Shown here: positions 45,658 to 57,723 of the stretch, piece after piece
How the letters are laid out: each line of letters starts with the position of its first letter
How positions within the stretch are numbered: position 1 is the first letter of the stretch
NCBI GenBank assembly: GCA_032622095.1
Contig: CP136069.1
Coordinates: 50,638,760 to 50,702,759 of the forward strand
Length of the DNA stretch: 64,000 nucleotides
Reading direction: 5' to 3'
From: Siphonodentalium dalli
Lineage: Eukaryota; Mollusca; Scaphopoda; Gadilida; Siphonodentaliidae
Made by a program: the position numbers and the translations under genes
Notes under the pieces: model-generated
Told to the model about the DNA's origin: nothing
What the model saw: the letters and a program-made list of their open reading frames with translations, nothing else
Database searches by the model: none

Positions 45658-46727
45658 GTTTTCTTTTTATTATATGCGCTATTTACTAATATAGATCGAG
45701 GAATTAATTCAAAATCGAACTGATTCCGATTCACATCGGCAATACAATTTCTGCACAACAAACAGAGAGACCACGTGGTTCAATAAAATACTGTCGATAA
45801 CTCAGAATACACATGCTTCAAATTTGCGTAATATATCAGATAACTTTATTTCAAATATACCAACTTACTTAATTTTGCTTGTGCACTATTAGCAATGTGG
45901 CATTGCATTTTTGTCACTTATTGACACACAATCTTTATTTGAAGGCTTTTAAATTCTGAGGTGGGACAAATTGTATAGTATCAATTTCAGAGCATCAAAT
46001 TTTCAAAATTTTCCGGGGAGGCCCCCTGACCCCCCTCCCGTACTCTCCCCATGCCTTCGGGAGATGCCTTCGGCATCTCCTGTTGGGATAGTACTCGCCT
46101 CGGCATTTTGTATGAGATCTACTCGCCACTCGCCTAGAATGATTTTAAGGGGAGCTCCTCATTGCTCACCAGTGATTTCCCACATGGAGAGCACTGGAAC
46201 TGTGTTTATTTAATCAAATTGATGGTGTTTTTACTTTACGCATATTTTAACCTAATAAGGGACACAACTTTCCTGTTAAAGTGGGTATTTTACCATTATA
46301 ACCATAAATATTTGGGTTTTTAAAGGTTTTGTCACTGGTTTTGTTGGCATATTTTTCAGCCATGTGCTTTGTTTATTTTTTGTGGGTGTACTTGATCAGC
46401 GTTCTCTCAGTTCCGGTGCAGACACAATGAGGGACCCTTACCCTGCCAACAACACAATATTTAGTAGAATTTACAAGATTTTCATCAATTTTGGGGGTAG
46501 GTTTCCCAGACCTGGGTGGAAAAAACTTACGATCCCGGTGGGTGTCCCAGACCTGGGTGGAAAAAACTTACGCTTCCGGAGTGGTGGGTCCCCAAAACTG
46601 AAAAACACAAAATGTCCACCTTGTATCCGTAATTTTTTTCCGGGAGGCGAATCCGGGTTATTATCGAATAACTATCTGAAAACCGGGTATGTCCTTCATG
46701 TAAGAATACAGTAACCCTATATTATAA
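45658..46727. other. No gene; small duplications
   Basis: GGGTGTCCCAGACCTGGGTG plus GAAAAAACTTACG is present twice in tandem at about 46497-46575. GAGATGCCTTCGGCATCTCC at 46061-46080 is a small hairpin. The 80-codon frame at 45971-46213 has no known motif. Confidence 0.4.
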
Positions 46728-46868
46728 GTTACGGGACGCTTAGTGGTCGGATATGGTGTCATGTGAGGCGAAGTGAGATCAATATTAGGCTCGGCCTACG
46801 GCCTCGCCTAATATTGATCTCGCCGAGCCTCACATGACACCATATCCGACAACTAAGCGTCACGTAAC
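46728..46868. repeat. Long near-perfect palindrome, about 63-bp arms
   Basis: Arms GTTACGGGACGCTTAGTGGT, TCGGATATGGTGTCATGTGA and ATCAATATTAGGC with a GGCCTACGGCC centre, and only a few mismatches between arms. It has the form of a foldback element; the borders are not resolved. Confidence 0.88.
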
Positions 46869-47517
46869 GTATTTATTATGTCAGTGGACAAAATCCAGCA
46901 TATCCCTTTAATTAATCGTCGCTGTAATTTATTGTAATTTGGTCAGATAAATGTGTCATCTATGGCCATTAACTTATGTAACGTAGTCAATGGCTAATCA
47001 CCAGAAGTAGGACAACTTGTTGGGTTTGATAGTTAATTTATGGGTCTTTAGAATTCCTCAAATATATCGCATGCATGTTTTGGCACTTGGTACTATGTCT
47101 TTAAATTCACAGAAAATTATTTCCGACAGATTTCCCCTTTCTTGGCGCCAAAATACTCCCAAAATATTCCCGAGGTGACTGAGTTTCTGAAAAAACAAGA
47201 TGGCGGAGAAGCACCTAATATTAATTTCATATTAGGTCACCGACCTAATATGGGTTCATATACCGTCACTATATATCGCCGCTGATTGACAAGAGCTGAC
47301 ATAATAAAACTATATACCCTAACCCTAGCCCTGACCCTAACACATATGGAGAATGGAGGGGGGTGCGTGGTTTCGTGTATTCTTACATGAAGTATAAAAC
47401 GAAAAATTGAGTCATCTAAGAACACTGATGAATGTTTATTAATTAGAGAGCTGTGAGATAAAGGGATTAAGGTGTCTGGGCCTAGCATAAACACTGATCA
47501 ATAAACTCTGAGTCTGC

Positions 47518-47518
<1 letters not shown>
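46869..47518. other. No gene; short telomere-like word
   Basis: At 47315-47342 CCCTAACCCTAGCCCTGACC plus CTAAC gives about four degenerate TTAGGG-type units, too few to call a telomeric site. Blocks ATTCTTACATGAAG and GAGTCATCTAAGAACACTGA recur inverted or direct at 46690 and 48020. Confidence 0.4.

Positions 47519-47569
<51 letters not shown>
47519..47569. repeat. (TC)n microsatellite
   Basis: About 50 bp of pure TC dinucleotides directly at the edge of a MITE remnant. Confidence 0.95.
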
Positions 47570-47570
<1 letters not shown>

Positions 47571-47817
47571 AAATCAAGTGGGTACTGTTAACAATAATAA
47601 CCACTTGATTTTAGAGTTATCCATCTTACACCCGCAATTTGTCCGTTTTGAGCACGTGGTTCTGCCAACTTGTGGTCTACATCTACGAAAATTAATCGAT
47701 TTCAAAAATCGATATCTAATCACTCTGAGCTTTGATAGGTGGGTTACTCGACTCGAATCAAATATTTTTTGCCCCAAAGCCAAAGACATAGTAATTTAGG
47801 ATTGAGTACCGGTACCT
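47570..47817. mobile_element. Truncated AGGTACTCAATCC-family MITE
   Basis: Hairpin core AATCAAGTGGGTACTGTTAA with its complement ATAACCACTTGATT, then the right half through CTCGACTCGAATCAAATA to GGATTGAGTACCGGTACC followed by TTTAA. The left half is replaced by the TC microsatellite. Confidence 0.75.
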
Positions 47818-49380
47818 TTAAGGCCGATATCTCTAAATAATTATCATTGTATCGGTAAGTTGTTAGAAAATCTGTACGGAGTTGTGTATACATCTAAATG
47901 AGCGTGGACCATTTGTGCAGGACATATTGGTAGATGTCCTAGCCACGAATCCGGGCTTTCCGTCGCATTGATTCAGTTCCGGGAGGCGAATCCGGGTTAT
48001 TTTCGATTGACCATCTGAAACTCGTGTCATCTAAGGACACTGATTAATGATTAGTAGTTTTGTATTCAAATAACGCTAATAACTAAAAAAAAAAAAATAA
48101 GTCATCGCAGTTGGAAATAACACCACATCCACATATACTGGACCCCTACAAACCCAATTTCACCCTTCTATTCCGCTTTTTGGACCTATGTTTGTTTATG
48201 TTCATTATTTAGTAGGACCCCTTATCTTTGGTGTTATATGTGGCGAAGATTAATTGACAAACACATGCAGCTTTCTATAATGACTGTGGAGACGCTCACC
48301 TACTGTAAAGACAGAGAGGAAAGGGACTTTGAAGACTAAAACAGTCAGTACTTGTCAAAAGAACGTAAGACAAGTAGTTCTAAACAGGGACATAGCTAGG
48401 ATTTCGCTGATGAGCCGGGCTCTTCACCTTGAAATCTCTTAAGTGCACACTATTGTAACATCTTCAACCCCCTTTTAAACAAGATAATCTTAACCATACC
48501 ACAGCCTAAGTTCACAAAATTCCTTTTGCACATCCCTCTTATGTCGAAATTTTACAACTGGAACCGGTGCTTCAAGCTCTCAAACTTTTGGGAATTTCCA
48601 ACCTGACATCTTCCATAAAGTTAAAAGTTGTGACCCATTTTGTTATAACAGTTTAACCCGAAGTAGGCAAATATGGACTGTTGGTTTAAAAACATACTGG
48701 TTGGAAAATAAAATCAAACTATATGAGAACTATTCTAACTTATTTTTGGTGTGAAAATCTAATCTACAACTAATGTATCACAAATTAAATTTTCAAGAGG
48801 AATATATATATTATTATACCAGTAGTGTACAGCATAGATACAGGTAGTGTGGGTGGGACAGAGCTAAATCTCTTAATTCTGCCCCTATTTGAACAAACAT
48901 GAATCCCCATCTCTGATATCTATTCATATAATAATTTTAAACAGTCGCTTTTAAGAGTTGAAGTTAATTGATTTTCCAAAAAGGACCCCATTGGAACAGA
49001 TCTAAACATGCCACCCAAGGACCTTGCATACACAAATATAAGCTAAATAGACTTGATGGTTCTTGAGAAGTAATAGTTGTTAGAATTACTATGGAGGGAA
49101 AATATTATGGGCCTGGCATCCCTCCTATTTGACCTGATGAACTTATTTGAACAAATCTGAATGTGAGTCACATACAGGTAGGGAATTCATATAGATCTCG
49201 AGAAGAAAACAATTGTTGATGGATGGATGGATGGACAGAACAATGGATGGAAGGACACTCTGACAGACCAACAGTTTTAATCCAATATACCCCCTACTTT
49301 TTTGTCCATAATCAGGTATAACGAGTTCAGATAGATAATTGGTTAAGAAAATAATATTGGAACAGTCAAGTGTGAATTTA
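47818..49380. other. No gene; SINE-like bivalve repeat in the middle
   Basis: About 48860-49265 contains the words TTTGAACAAATCTGAATGTG, AGAATTACTATGGAGGG and GATGGATGGATGGATGG shared with 50640-50990. Elsewhere nothing is recognised. Confidence 0.45.
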
Positions 49381-49384
49381 GTGT

Positions 49385-49775
49385 GTCTGAGGTCCCAAAA
49401 GGGTGAATGTAGTGACGCTATTATGTAAGGTGTGCTATCATCACCAAATTCACCATCTGGGAACCCAATTTTACTTAGTCCTCAACTGCTACGGAAGACC
49501 TAGGGACAGATAGAAGTTCTCCAGCTGAAGTTGGTGACGTATGACAGTATGCGCACCCATTTGACACCTCAATTATGCATTTTAGAATCTGAACAGAAGG
49601 GAAAAAAGATGCTAAAAATGTAAATTTGAGACTCTAGATACTTCTCAGAAGATGAGGCCTAAGCAGAATAAGGTCCTCAGAGGGTGTATTTGGTGATGCT
49701 AGCCTGCTGTGCGGGGTAGCATAATTAAATTCACCCTCTGGGAACCTCATTCTACAAATGCCAGACACACTTAAT
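49385..49775. mobile_element. Diverged copy of the TGTCTGTCATTTGCAG MITE family
   Basis: GGTCCCAAAAGGGTGAATGT at the left and ATTCACCCTCTGGGAACCTC at the right, with internal GATGCTAGCCTGCTGTGCGG; both ends keep the TGTCTG/CAGACA words. More decayed than the copies at 53.1, 59.8 and 62.6 kb. Confidence 0.55.
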
Positions 49776-49899
49776 TAAAGCTTGGAGAAAAGGAATTTAA
49801 TCTGATATTAGTGACCAGTGTATTGTAAACAATGATGGTGCTACATGTACATTGACAACTTTAGAAAACAAATGCTCAACACTATTAAAGGCACGTGCG

Positions 49900-50375
49900 G
49901 CCTTAATTGTCGAAAATATTCATATTTGTTCCAAACACCGTAAACAGAAAAACATTAAAACGCATACAGTTCCATTCATATATACCATGACCATCGCGTA
50001 AACAGCATGTTATCATAAAGACCTACTATATTTTACCTAAGCAAGAGCCTGATTGTGTTATAGAAGACAGCACATTGCTACTGGCTAATCACACACAAAT
50101 GGCATAAACGCTCTTTATTAGTTCCATATCAGGTATTCACCAACAAAGAACGCTCTTTATGTTTACCATCATAATATAAACAAACACCAGAAAAGTAACT
50201 TTTTATGCTTTTGTTTACATAACAATGGTCAAACAAATGACCATAACATACTGTTTATGCGATATTTCTTATTTGTATACGGACAAAGTCTATCTATATT
50301 TTGATGTTCTTTCTGTTTGTGGCGGTTTTTGACGGGTGGAGATATTTTCACAGGATATCCACCGCCAAGGCCAAC
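49900..50375. repeat. Left arm of a 2-kb inverted repeat
   Basis: Pairs in reverse complement with 51538-51970 (shared AACGCTCTTTATGTTTACCA, TTTGTTTACATAACAA, CATACTGTTTATGC, ACAAAGTCTATCTATAT). A spacer of about 1.16 kb separates the arms. Confidence 0.8.
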
Positions 50376-50639
50376 CGTGTCTTTAATCTCATTTAAATTA
50401 TGAATGACATGAATATACAGTACCTGGGGACTCTGCCTATAGCCAACAGCAGTTGTGTTATCTATCTATCTGGCACTGTTTATAAACAACATGTGTCATG
50501 TCTATCAATTCTTAGCCCCTTGGTTAAGGGATGGCTTGTAGTTGGAAATAATAATTTTTTTTTATTTATTAAAAATAAAATATATTAAGTTTTGGGTTAA
50601 AAAAAACAATTTCTTCAGATTTATGTCCATAGCCCCACC

Positions 50640-50990
50640 AACATTTGACCCAGTGACCTCATTTGAATAAATCTGAACCACAGTCACCCAAGGTACCCTC
50701 ATACCAAATATGAACCCATTCGGCCCGATGACTTCAGAAAAGAAGTCGTTTTAAGAATTACTATGGGGAAAAATAGTTATGGTCCTGACATCAAAACTAT
50801 TTGACTTGGTGACCTTATTTGAACAAATCTGAATGTCAGTCACCTAGGGAACATCCACACCAAATATGAGCCCAATTGGCCCTATTGATCTAAAGAAGAA
50901 GATGTTCAAAGAATTGTTGATGGATGGACGACGGACGAGGAGTGATGACTATAGCTCCACCGGAGACTTCGTCTCAGGTGAGCTAAATAC
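50640..50990. repeat. SINE-like interspersed repeat
   Basis: Two internal copies of TTGAACAAATCTGAATGTCA and CACCAAATATGAGCCCA, a GGATGGACGACGGACGA stretch and the terminal hairpin CCGGAGACTTCGTCTCAGG followed by TGAGCTAA. This 3' end is typical of a repeat common in bivalve genomes. No pol III boxes could be confirmed. Confidence 0.5.
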
Positions 50991-51064
50991 CATGCAATCA
51001 CAAATACATCACCATGTATAAATCAGCCATGATATCTCTAGCTCATTACAAACATCTGTGTCCG

Positions 51065-51545
51065 CAGCTATGGGAGGCCAAATTCACAATTATTAGCAAA
51101 TTACACTTAAGCATAATGAATTGCTTAAGCCTAAAGGCATTAGGCTTAAGCGTAATTCCATTACGCTTAAATATAATTCCATCATGCTTAAGTGCAATGC
51201 CATTAACACTTAAGCATAATGCAATTACGTGATGCTATTACGATTAAGCATAATGTTATTACACTTAAGCGTAATTCCATTACGCTTAAGCGTAATGGAA
51301 TTTGTATTATGCTTATTAAAGTGTAATGGCATTACGCTTAAGTATAATGGCATTATAGCATTATACTTAAGCGTAATTCAAATTCCATATCTCAAAACTC
51401 CCCTGGAGCTGAAATGGATGCAGCAAATTACTGCTGCCAGTAACTTTTAACATATATTTACCTTAGATGATACCATTATATGTAAGGTAGTAAGGCTATG
51501 AAAACCTATTACACTTAAGCGTAAATGCATTATACTTAAAGATAT
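51065..51545. repeat. Array of CTTAAG-centred palindromes
   Basis: The words CATTACGCTTAAGCGTAATG, ACTTAAGCATAATG and TTACACTTAAGC recur about 18 times at roughly 20-bp steps to about 51400, with two more near 51510-51540. Most copies are imperfect palindromes centred on CTTAAG. The array lies in the spacer of the 49.9/51.5 kb inverted repeat. Confidence 0.85.
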
Positions 51546-51970
51546 GGGCGGCGTTGGCAGTGGGTATGCTGTTAAAATATTCACCTCCATCAAAAAAACG
51601 CCATAAACAGAAGGAATAGTAAGATATAGACAGACTTTGTTCTTATGCCAATCAGAAATATGGCATAAACAGTATGTTATTGTCAATTTTTCCCATTTGT
51701 TATGTAAACAAAACAAAAAACGTTACATTTCCTGGTTTTTGTTTAGATACGATTATGGTAAACATAAAGAGCGTTATTTGTTAGTTTTCCTGATATGGAA
51801 AATAATAAAGAGCAGTCTCCTGTTTACGTACACCATCGATTGTCTTGACGACAATATACTATTTACGTGCTGATTATGTTTGGCATATGAGCGGAACTGT
51901 ATATATTTTGGTGTTCTGGTGATGGCGATTTGAACAAATATAAATATTTCTGCAACGAACGCCGCCCATG
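51538..51970. repeat. Right arm of a 2-kb inverted repeat
   Basis: Reverse complement of 49900-50375 at roughly 75-80 percent identity by eye. No coding region is shared between the arms. Confidence 0.8.
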
Positions 51971-53099
51971 CTTTTAAGCATAATGGAGTTGTGAGCGAAC
52001 GTTCCCATGAATAGGCACAACTATACCGACAGCCTATATTGGCCTCTAGTTGCAGAACATAACCAGGCCTCACAACATCGGCTGGTTTCTACACATCTCG
52101 CGACCCATCATTACGTACACCGCGCTATATATATTTTTTATCGTTATCGACCACTGAGCATGGTGCCGAATAGTTTTTTGTGATAGGCCGCCCGTAACTG
52201 AAGTAATGTCAATTTAAAGTTCCATCATGTGACGTCACATGAGGGACTACTAGCAACACGCAGTGCATGTCAAATTTGAAAGTCTGACGTTTATACAGAA
52301 AGGGCTGGAACATCGGAGCTGAAAATAATTTGTATACAGAGGTAGTTTGACCAGGAAAATCTTATTAGATAGGTCCCGTTGACATCAGACGTCTTAAAAG
52401 GGCACTAATTATTAATAAAATGAAATAATTAATTATATAACCAAAATGTTTGCAATCTGGTCGGTGAAAATTGAAACATGGGGGGGGGGGTAAATTGACT
52501 CATTATACCACTTGATTTTAGAGTTATCCATCTTCATCCGTTTGACCACCCTTATTATATCATTAACAAGCCATTTCCTTATCTCTCACTAATGATGAAT
52601 AGGCACGTACTTCCCGGGATCACTTGGCATCATGCCAGCAAAATTTAGATTGAAAATTTTGTTTTGAAAAACCATGCATGACACCAACACCAGACAATGC
52701 AAAATGATTGCTTTGTTCATTAAAGTTAAATTCTTGTCCAACTTTGTTGCACAAATGAAAATAGACACCAAAAACAAAGAGGAAATTTTGCAAGTTCTTC
52801 TAAGGATTTTGACTCGTTAAAAAGGCATAAAGCTCTAGTTTTTTTTCATGTAACATACAAGATCTTCAACTCATTATGTTGGGATAATATTAACATTTTG
52901 TTTAATGCCCCCCCCCCCCTTCCCCGGGGGTATAATGAAAACGAGACACAAGTTTGTTATGTCATTTAGTAGTAGTCTGTATTCATTATGACAATATATT
53001 AGGTGTATATTATACAGAGAGTGAAAGCATCAAATACACAACTTTACAATCAACATACATGTAGTGCATAGCTCGCATAACTAAAACTTTTGAGCGTTG
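51971..53099. other. No gene; MITE scrap and poly-C tracts
   Basis: About 52500-52545 matches the inner part of the AGGTACTCAATCC MITE (CCACTTGATTTTAGAGTTAT). A poly-G run lies at 52482 and a poly-C run at 52909. No supported frame. Confidence 0.45.
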
Positions 53100-53370
53100 C
53101 TGAAGGCTCTGCCAACAGCAAGCCTTGAAATAGGGTGTCTGTCATTTGCAGAATGAGGTCCCCAGAGGTCCCCATAGCGGGCTAGCATCACCAAATTCAC
53201 CCTCTGGGGACCTCATTCTGCTTACACCTCAGCAGAATGAGGTCCCCAGAGGGTGAATTTGGCGATGCTAGCCCGCTATGTGGGGTAGCATCACTAAATT
53301 CACCCTCTGGTGACCTCATTCTGCAAATGACAGACACCCTATTTCAAGGCTTGGCCAACAGCCATGTCTG
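53100..53370. mobile_element. Palindromic MITE (TGTCTGTCATTTGCAG family)
   Basis: TIRs GGCTCTGCCAACAGC, AAGCCTTGAAATAGGGTGTC and TGTCATTTGCAGAATGAGG pair with the right end. Internal blocks GGTGAATTTGGCGATGCTAG and CATCACCAAATTCACCCTC are inverted copies. The right terminal word GGCTTGGCCAACAGCCATGT recurs at 53407. No coding. Confidence 0.75.
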
Positions 53371-53538
53371 AATAATGCTGGATTCAATAAAATATTCAGA
53401 AGAAGGCTCTGCCAACAGCCATGTCTGAATAACACTGGATTCATTCGATACTCAGCACTTGGATCAGGAGACGTTGAATATATTGACTGATAATCAGGAC
53501 TGGGAAATGCCATTTATAGCTATTATATCATTATAATA

Positions 53539-54195
53539 GTTAAAGGTACTCAATCCGATTCAATGGTCCCCATATCATCAGATTCCAACAAAAATATTTT
53601 TTAGAAATGCCGCTTCAGTTATCAGAATCGATTACTTGCCCAACAATAATGTTAAAGCTAGGTACTCAATCCAATAACGTCAGCACCGTGGGTTAATATA
53701 TTTGCAAAAATACAGCGTATTTATATTTTAAAGGTACTCAATCCAATCAGATGGTCCCCATACCATCAAGATACAACAACAAAAATTTTCAAAATATGCT
53801 TTAGTTATCAGAATCAATTTTTTATTGCAACAAAATAATGCAAACCACTGTCAACTCTGGTATAAAATATACCAAAACTTGTTATTTATCAACATTTTGT
53901 TCAACAAAATATTACCGTATTATCACTAAAATATCATGAAATTTGACCGTATTACCACTTGATTTTAGAGTTATCCATCTTCATCCGCAATTTTGTCCGA
54001 GACCCTCCGTTTGACCACATGTTTCTGGGCCACATATTATTACACATCTCAAGAAATAACAAACTTAAAAAATTGATATCGGATCACTCTCAGCTTTGAT
54101 GTGTGGGTTCCTTGACTCGAATAAAATATTTTTTACCCCCGAAGCAAAAGAAATAGTAATTTAGGAGCATCTGATCGGATTGAGTACCTTTAACC
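53539..54195. mobile_element. Cluster of AGGTACTCAATCC-family MITE pieces
   Basis: Left ends AGGTACTCAATCC occur at about 53543, 53666 and 53731 (each after TTAA, TAAAGCT or TTTAA) and one right end GGATTGAGTACCT at 54186 before TTAA. Another inner piece lies at 54290-54450 (GGAGTTATCCATCTTCATCC, ATCGATATCTAATAACTC). This suggests nested or serial insertions of the same family. Confidence 0.65.
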
Positions 54196-54467
54196 ACTGT
54201 CAACTATAGTATAAAATTGCCCGAAACATGTTATTTATCAACATGTTGTTCGACGATATTTGGCCTTATTATCAACACAAAGCCTTTTGGTTTTTGGAGT
54301 TATCCATCTTCATCCGCAATTTGGTCCGAGACTGTCGACTTTACTTGGCCACTAATAAGTCTCGATGGTGAAAAATAATAGATTTCAAAAATCGATATCT
54401 AATAACTCTTGAGCTTTGATAGGTGGGTTCCTTGAATCGAGTCAAATCCAAATTAGTAATAATTTAA

Positions 54468-54849
54468 CCCTTTACCCAACAAACCGGCCAAATAAAGCTG
54501 CAACAGCCTAAATTATCTTGGGTCTGTCTCAATAAAACCATACAAATATGGATATCATTGGAACCGGCTCATTGACCACATTGTGATGGTTACAGTTATG
54601 CCCTGTGCCAATGCATTCTCTTATATATGCGAGTCGACCATAGGTCGCCTCGCATATATAAGAGAATGCATTGGCCTAAAAAAATTCTTTTTTTAACACT
54701 TTTTACCATTTTTTCTTACATTCTTTAACAATTTTATAATTTTTAATGTGTTAAGCCAATGCATTCTCTTATATATGCGAGGCGACCTATGGTCGACTCG
54801 CATATATAAGAGAATGCATTGGCACAGGGCCGTTCTGTTGGGTAAAGGG
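54468..54849. mobile_element. TTAA-flanked element (CCCTTTACCCAACA ends) with two hairpins
   Basis: A 382-bp element from CCCTTTACCCAACA to TGTTGGGTAAAGGG, flanked by TTAA at 54464-54467 and 54850-54853: piggyBac-like target and CCC end. Inside are two 69-bp hairpins (54607-54675 and 54755-54823) identical in stem to those of the GTGACCCGCC family, plus a left arm with GGATATCATTGGAACCGG. No transposase. Confidence 0.85.
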
Positions 54850-54853
54850 TTAA

Positions 54854-55548
54854 AGGGACCCCAAGGCCTTCGAAGTAGGTTCACGGGAATATACATAAAA
54901 GTCTGTAAAACAATTATCATCAACTACATTAAAAAATAGATTTACTTTGTTCTTATTTTCATTATTAATAACTCTCCAATAATGAGATGTCGCATGTCAA
55001 AACCATTGTAATGTAAATATTACTGTTACAGTGGAATTACCTATAAGAGTCCAATCAGGCCAATAGCATACAAAATTTTAATCAAAACTTGACGGTAAAT
55101 ATTGGAAAAGGTCAAAGCATTGAGAACTATTCTTAAAATCATATTCAGAATTAGGGCTGCAACGATTCAGACCTTCCTGGTGCGATGCGAATCACGATTT
55201 TACTATCATGATGCGATGCGCATCGCGATGCAAATTTTTCGCAACTGAAGGCTGTGAAAACTAGATGAACCACTCAATCATTTTTAGTATGTATCTTCTC
55301 ATCAGTCTTCACCTTAGCATATTCAATGAAGAAAATTACAAGACCTAACTAAAATGACAAAAATGCATGGCCAGGTATTACATGTAGAAGTAGACTATAT
55401 AACAGCTAATACAGGTCCCAGATCTGCCCAGATGGGAAGTTTTGAGTGGAATAGTTTGTATATCTGACTATTGATAACTCTGCATTCATGAATTGTGTTT
55501 GCATCGCATCGCACCCTCCCAATATGAAGCATTGCATCATGAATTTAA
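54854..55548. repeat. hAT-like GGGCTGCAACGATT repeat; rest unrecognised
   Basis: From about 55152 the sequence AGGGCTGCAACGATTCAGAC with GATGCGATGCGCATCGCGAT, and near 55500 GCATCGCATCGCACCCTCCC, resembles a widespread nonautonomous hAT-like repeat of animals. Ends and target duplication are not resolved. 54854-55150 shows nothing. Confidence 0.4.
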
Positions 55549-55781
55549 CGCTTCCATGACTGGAGCTTCCTTAAATTTGACGAAAACCCTATATATGTGA
55601 GCCTCACATACGGAGCTTCGCATATATAAGAGAATACATTGGTATAACAATATTTACCTTGTTAGCCAGTGAATTCTCTTATATTTGCGGGGCTCTCTAT
55701 GGGAGACTCAAAAATATATAAAAGAATGCACTGGTACATGATCTTCAATTCTGCACCAGCACAGCTCCCGTCATGAAAGGG
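55549..55781. mobile_element. Diverged hairpin element (CATGACGGGAGCT ends)
   Basis: Left end CGCTTCCATGACTGGAGCT after TTAA, right end AGCTCCCGTCATGAAAGGG before TTAG. Two degraded hairpins (CATATATAAGAGAATACATT near 55620 and AGTGAATTCTCTTATATTTG near 55663) match the shared stem. Related copy at 58378-58592. Confidence 0.65.
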
Positions 55782-56730
55782 TTAGGCGATATTTGTTGAC
55801 AAATCAATGTAACAGTTTTGTTTACATCATACTGTTTCAAAACATGAAATTTCGTTATTGGAGAACTATCAATAATGAATATAGGAATGAAGTTGATCTA
55901 TTTCACCATGTTCTTCTCAGTGGTGATGTTTTAGACTTTTATATTTGATGCATATTTACCTGCTACGAGAGCCTTGGGTCCATCTAACGAGAAAATAAAT
56001 GAAGTTAATCAGTGTTAATCCAGTATGTAAGCATAGCTTCAGCATTGACAATTATGACAGACAACTACCAACAAAAATGGAAGCATAAAACAATGGATTT
56101 TGAATCCCTAACATCGAGACTTCAACATATCAAGAAAAAAACTATATTATTTAATCACAAGTTGTCAATTCAGGGAATACTTAAAACTGTGGCTTCACAA
56201 ACATATTTTTTCAGCCAAAAACTTGCCCAATATTAAATAAAAAAGACCATTATGACACCCGTTAGTATAAAATTGCTTACTGGAAGGGACATCACAGATT
56301 ATATCAACCAATTGTTTAATTGTTCAAGCTTTCGGCATCTTGGCCTTCATCGGCATTTAATGTATAAGTAAGCTACATCATCAAACCACATAAAAACACA
56401 CACAATTATTTGTTTTTATGAGGTTCAATGATGTAGCCAAAAGTTCAATTATTGACTATTGAGCTAGCTGTTGATATAATAAATTTTTTTAATTATTGAA
56501 AGCTTTTAATTAGGAAAACAATATTAAAGATTTTTGTAAAATTCAGAAGACCAATCTCCCTAATTATGTTAACCAATTTAGTTGGACATATTAAGAGGTT
56601 AAAATGTCTGAAAAATCCAACAAACACTCAGGAAAGGAATGTTGCGTGCCTTGCGTTGAAATTGAAATACAGACAATAACACCAAGTCATTTAGATGGCT
56701 GAAATAAGTCTGGTAAATTGTATCCCTTAA
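55782..56730. other. No gene recognised
   Basis: AT-rich. About 55800-55880 is loosely the reverse complement of 54950-55030 (TTGTAATGTAAATATTACTG, TCTCCAATAATGA words). The 74-codon frame at 56012-56236 has no motif. Confidence 0.35.
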
Positions 56731-56845
56731 CCCTTTCAGTGTCGTAAGAGAATGCATTGGCCTAACAATTTTTCATCATTTGTTATTATTTTTTACAATT
56801 TTTTACAATTTTAATAATTTTTTCTTATATTCTTAACAGACTTAG
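56731..56845. mobile_element. Left-end remnant, CCCTTTCAGTG joined to hairpin stem
   Basis: After TTAA (56727-56730) the end CCCTTTCAGTGTCG is joined directly to the right half of the hairpin stem (TAAGAGAATGCATTGGCC) and an AT-rich tail. The right end is missing. Confidence 0.6.
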
Positions 56846-57723
56846 GTTTAGTGCCAGGGAATCTTATGTTTTTCATGGGCATAAAAATTATTACTATGAA
56901 TACTTGGTGATAGTTTTGAGTTATAACATGCCCTTAAGGTTTTATCCAGTTTGTTTTAAAATTTGCTATAGCATGCTTAAGCATACCCAAAAACAATTCA
57001 ACCCAAATAAATTTGAATGTTTTGTTTTTTAATTTTTTAGGGCCGATTTTACAGACCATAAATTCACGTGCCTCATGGCGTTTCTTGTTTTCAATCGATA
57101 AAAGATGGCGGCTGTACATGAAGCGAAGAAAATTCTGCTCATATTTATGTCAATAAAGTTTTAGTTGCTGGGATTGCGTAGAAATTATATTATAACAAAT
57201 AGATTGATTTGCAATATTACATTTATTCCAATATCAAACTTATTAGCAATAATAAGCTCTACATTATATAACGCAACGTACGCAATGCACCCATGTGAAT
57301 GGTTTAACGCAGACATGGATCGTGTATCGCAACGGACCAACGCAACACAGTAAGCAGTCTCTTTGAAAAGCAGATGAAAATCCTGTTGGACGTAAGTCTC
57401 TAGATTTGTCGATTATATTTCATTTCTATGATGACGCAGCATTCCCAACATGATGTAATAAATCGTTCCAAATATGGAGTGCATTCCTTGAGTAGTTAAT
57501 GTTTGTGAGAATTGTAGTATTTAGAAATAGTTATAATACAACACGATGCAAAATAATAATCAGTCATGAGTGTTTGACAATGAATGGGAAAATTGTCGAC
57601 ATGTCATAGACCTCTGATCTGTGAAGTGATCTGTAATGCCATTAACCAATGAAATTGTGCACACTCTGCTCCACTCTCCAATGAAATGGAGGGAAATCCC
57701 ATCAATACAGAAACTACTGTTAA
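56846..57723. other. No gene; contains one arm of a distant inverted repeat
   Basis: About 57165-57350 (GATTGATTTGCAATATTACA, TTATTCCAATATCAAACTTA, GGACCAACGCAACACA) is repeated in reverse complement at about 63095-63245. The 61-codon minus frame at 56934-57119 has no motif. Confidence 0.5.

Noticed and set aside
47315-47342. Interstitial telomere (TTAGGG-type) site
   Set aside because: Only about four units, two of them degenerate; too short to distinguish from chance.
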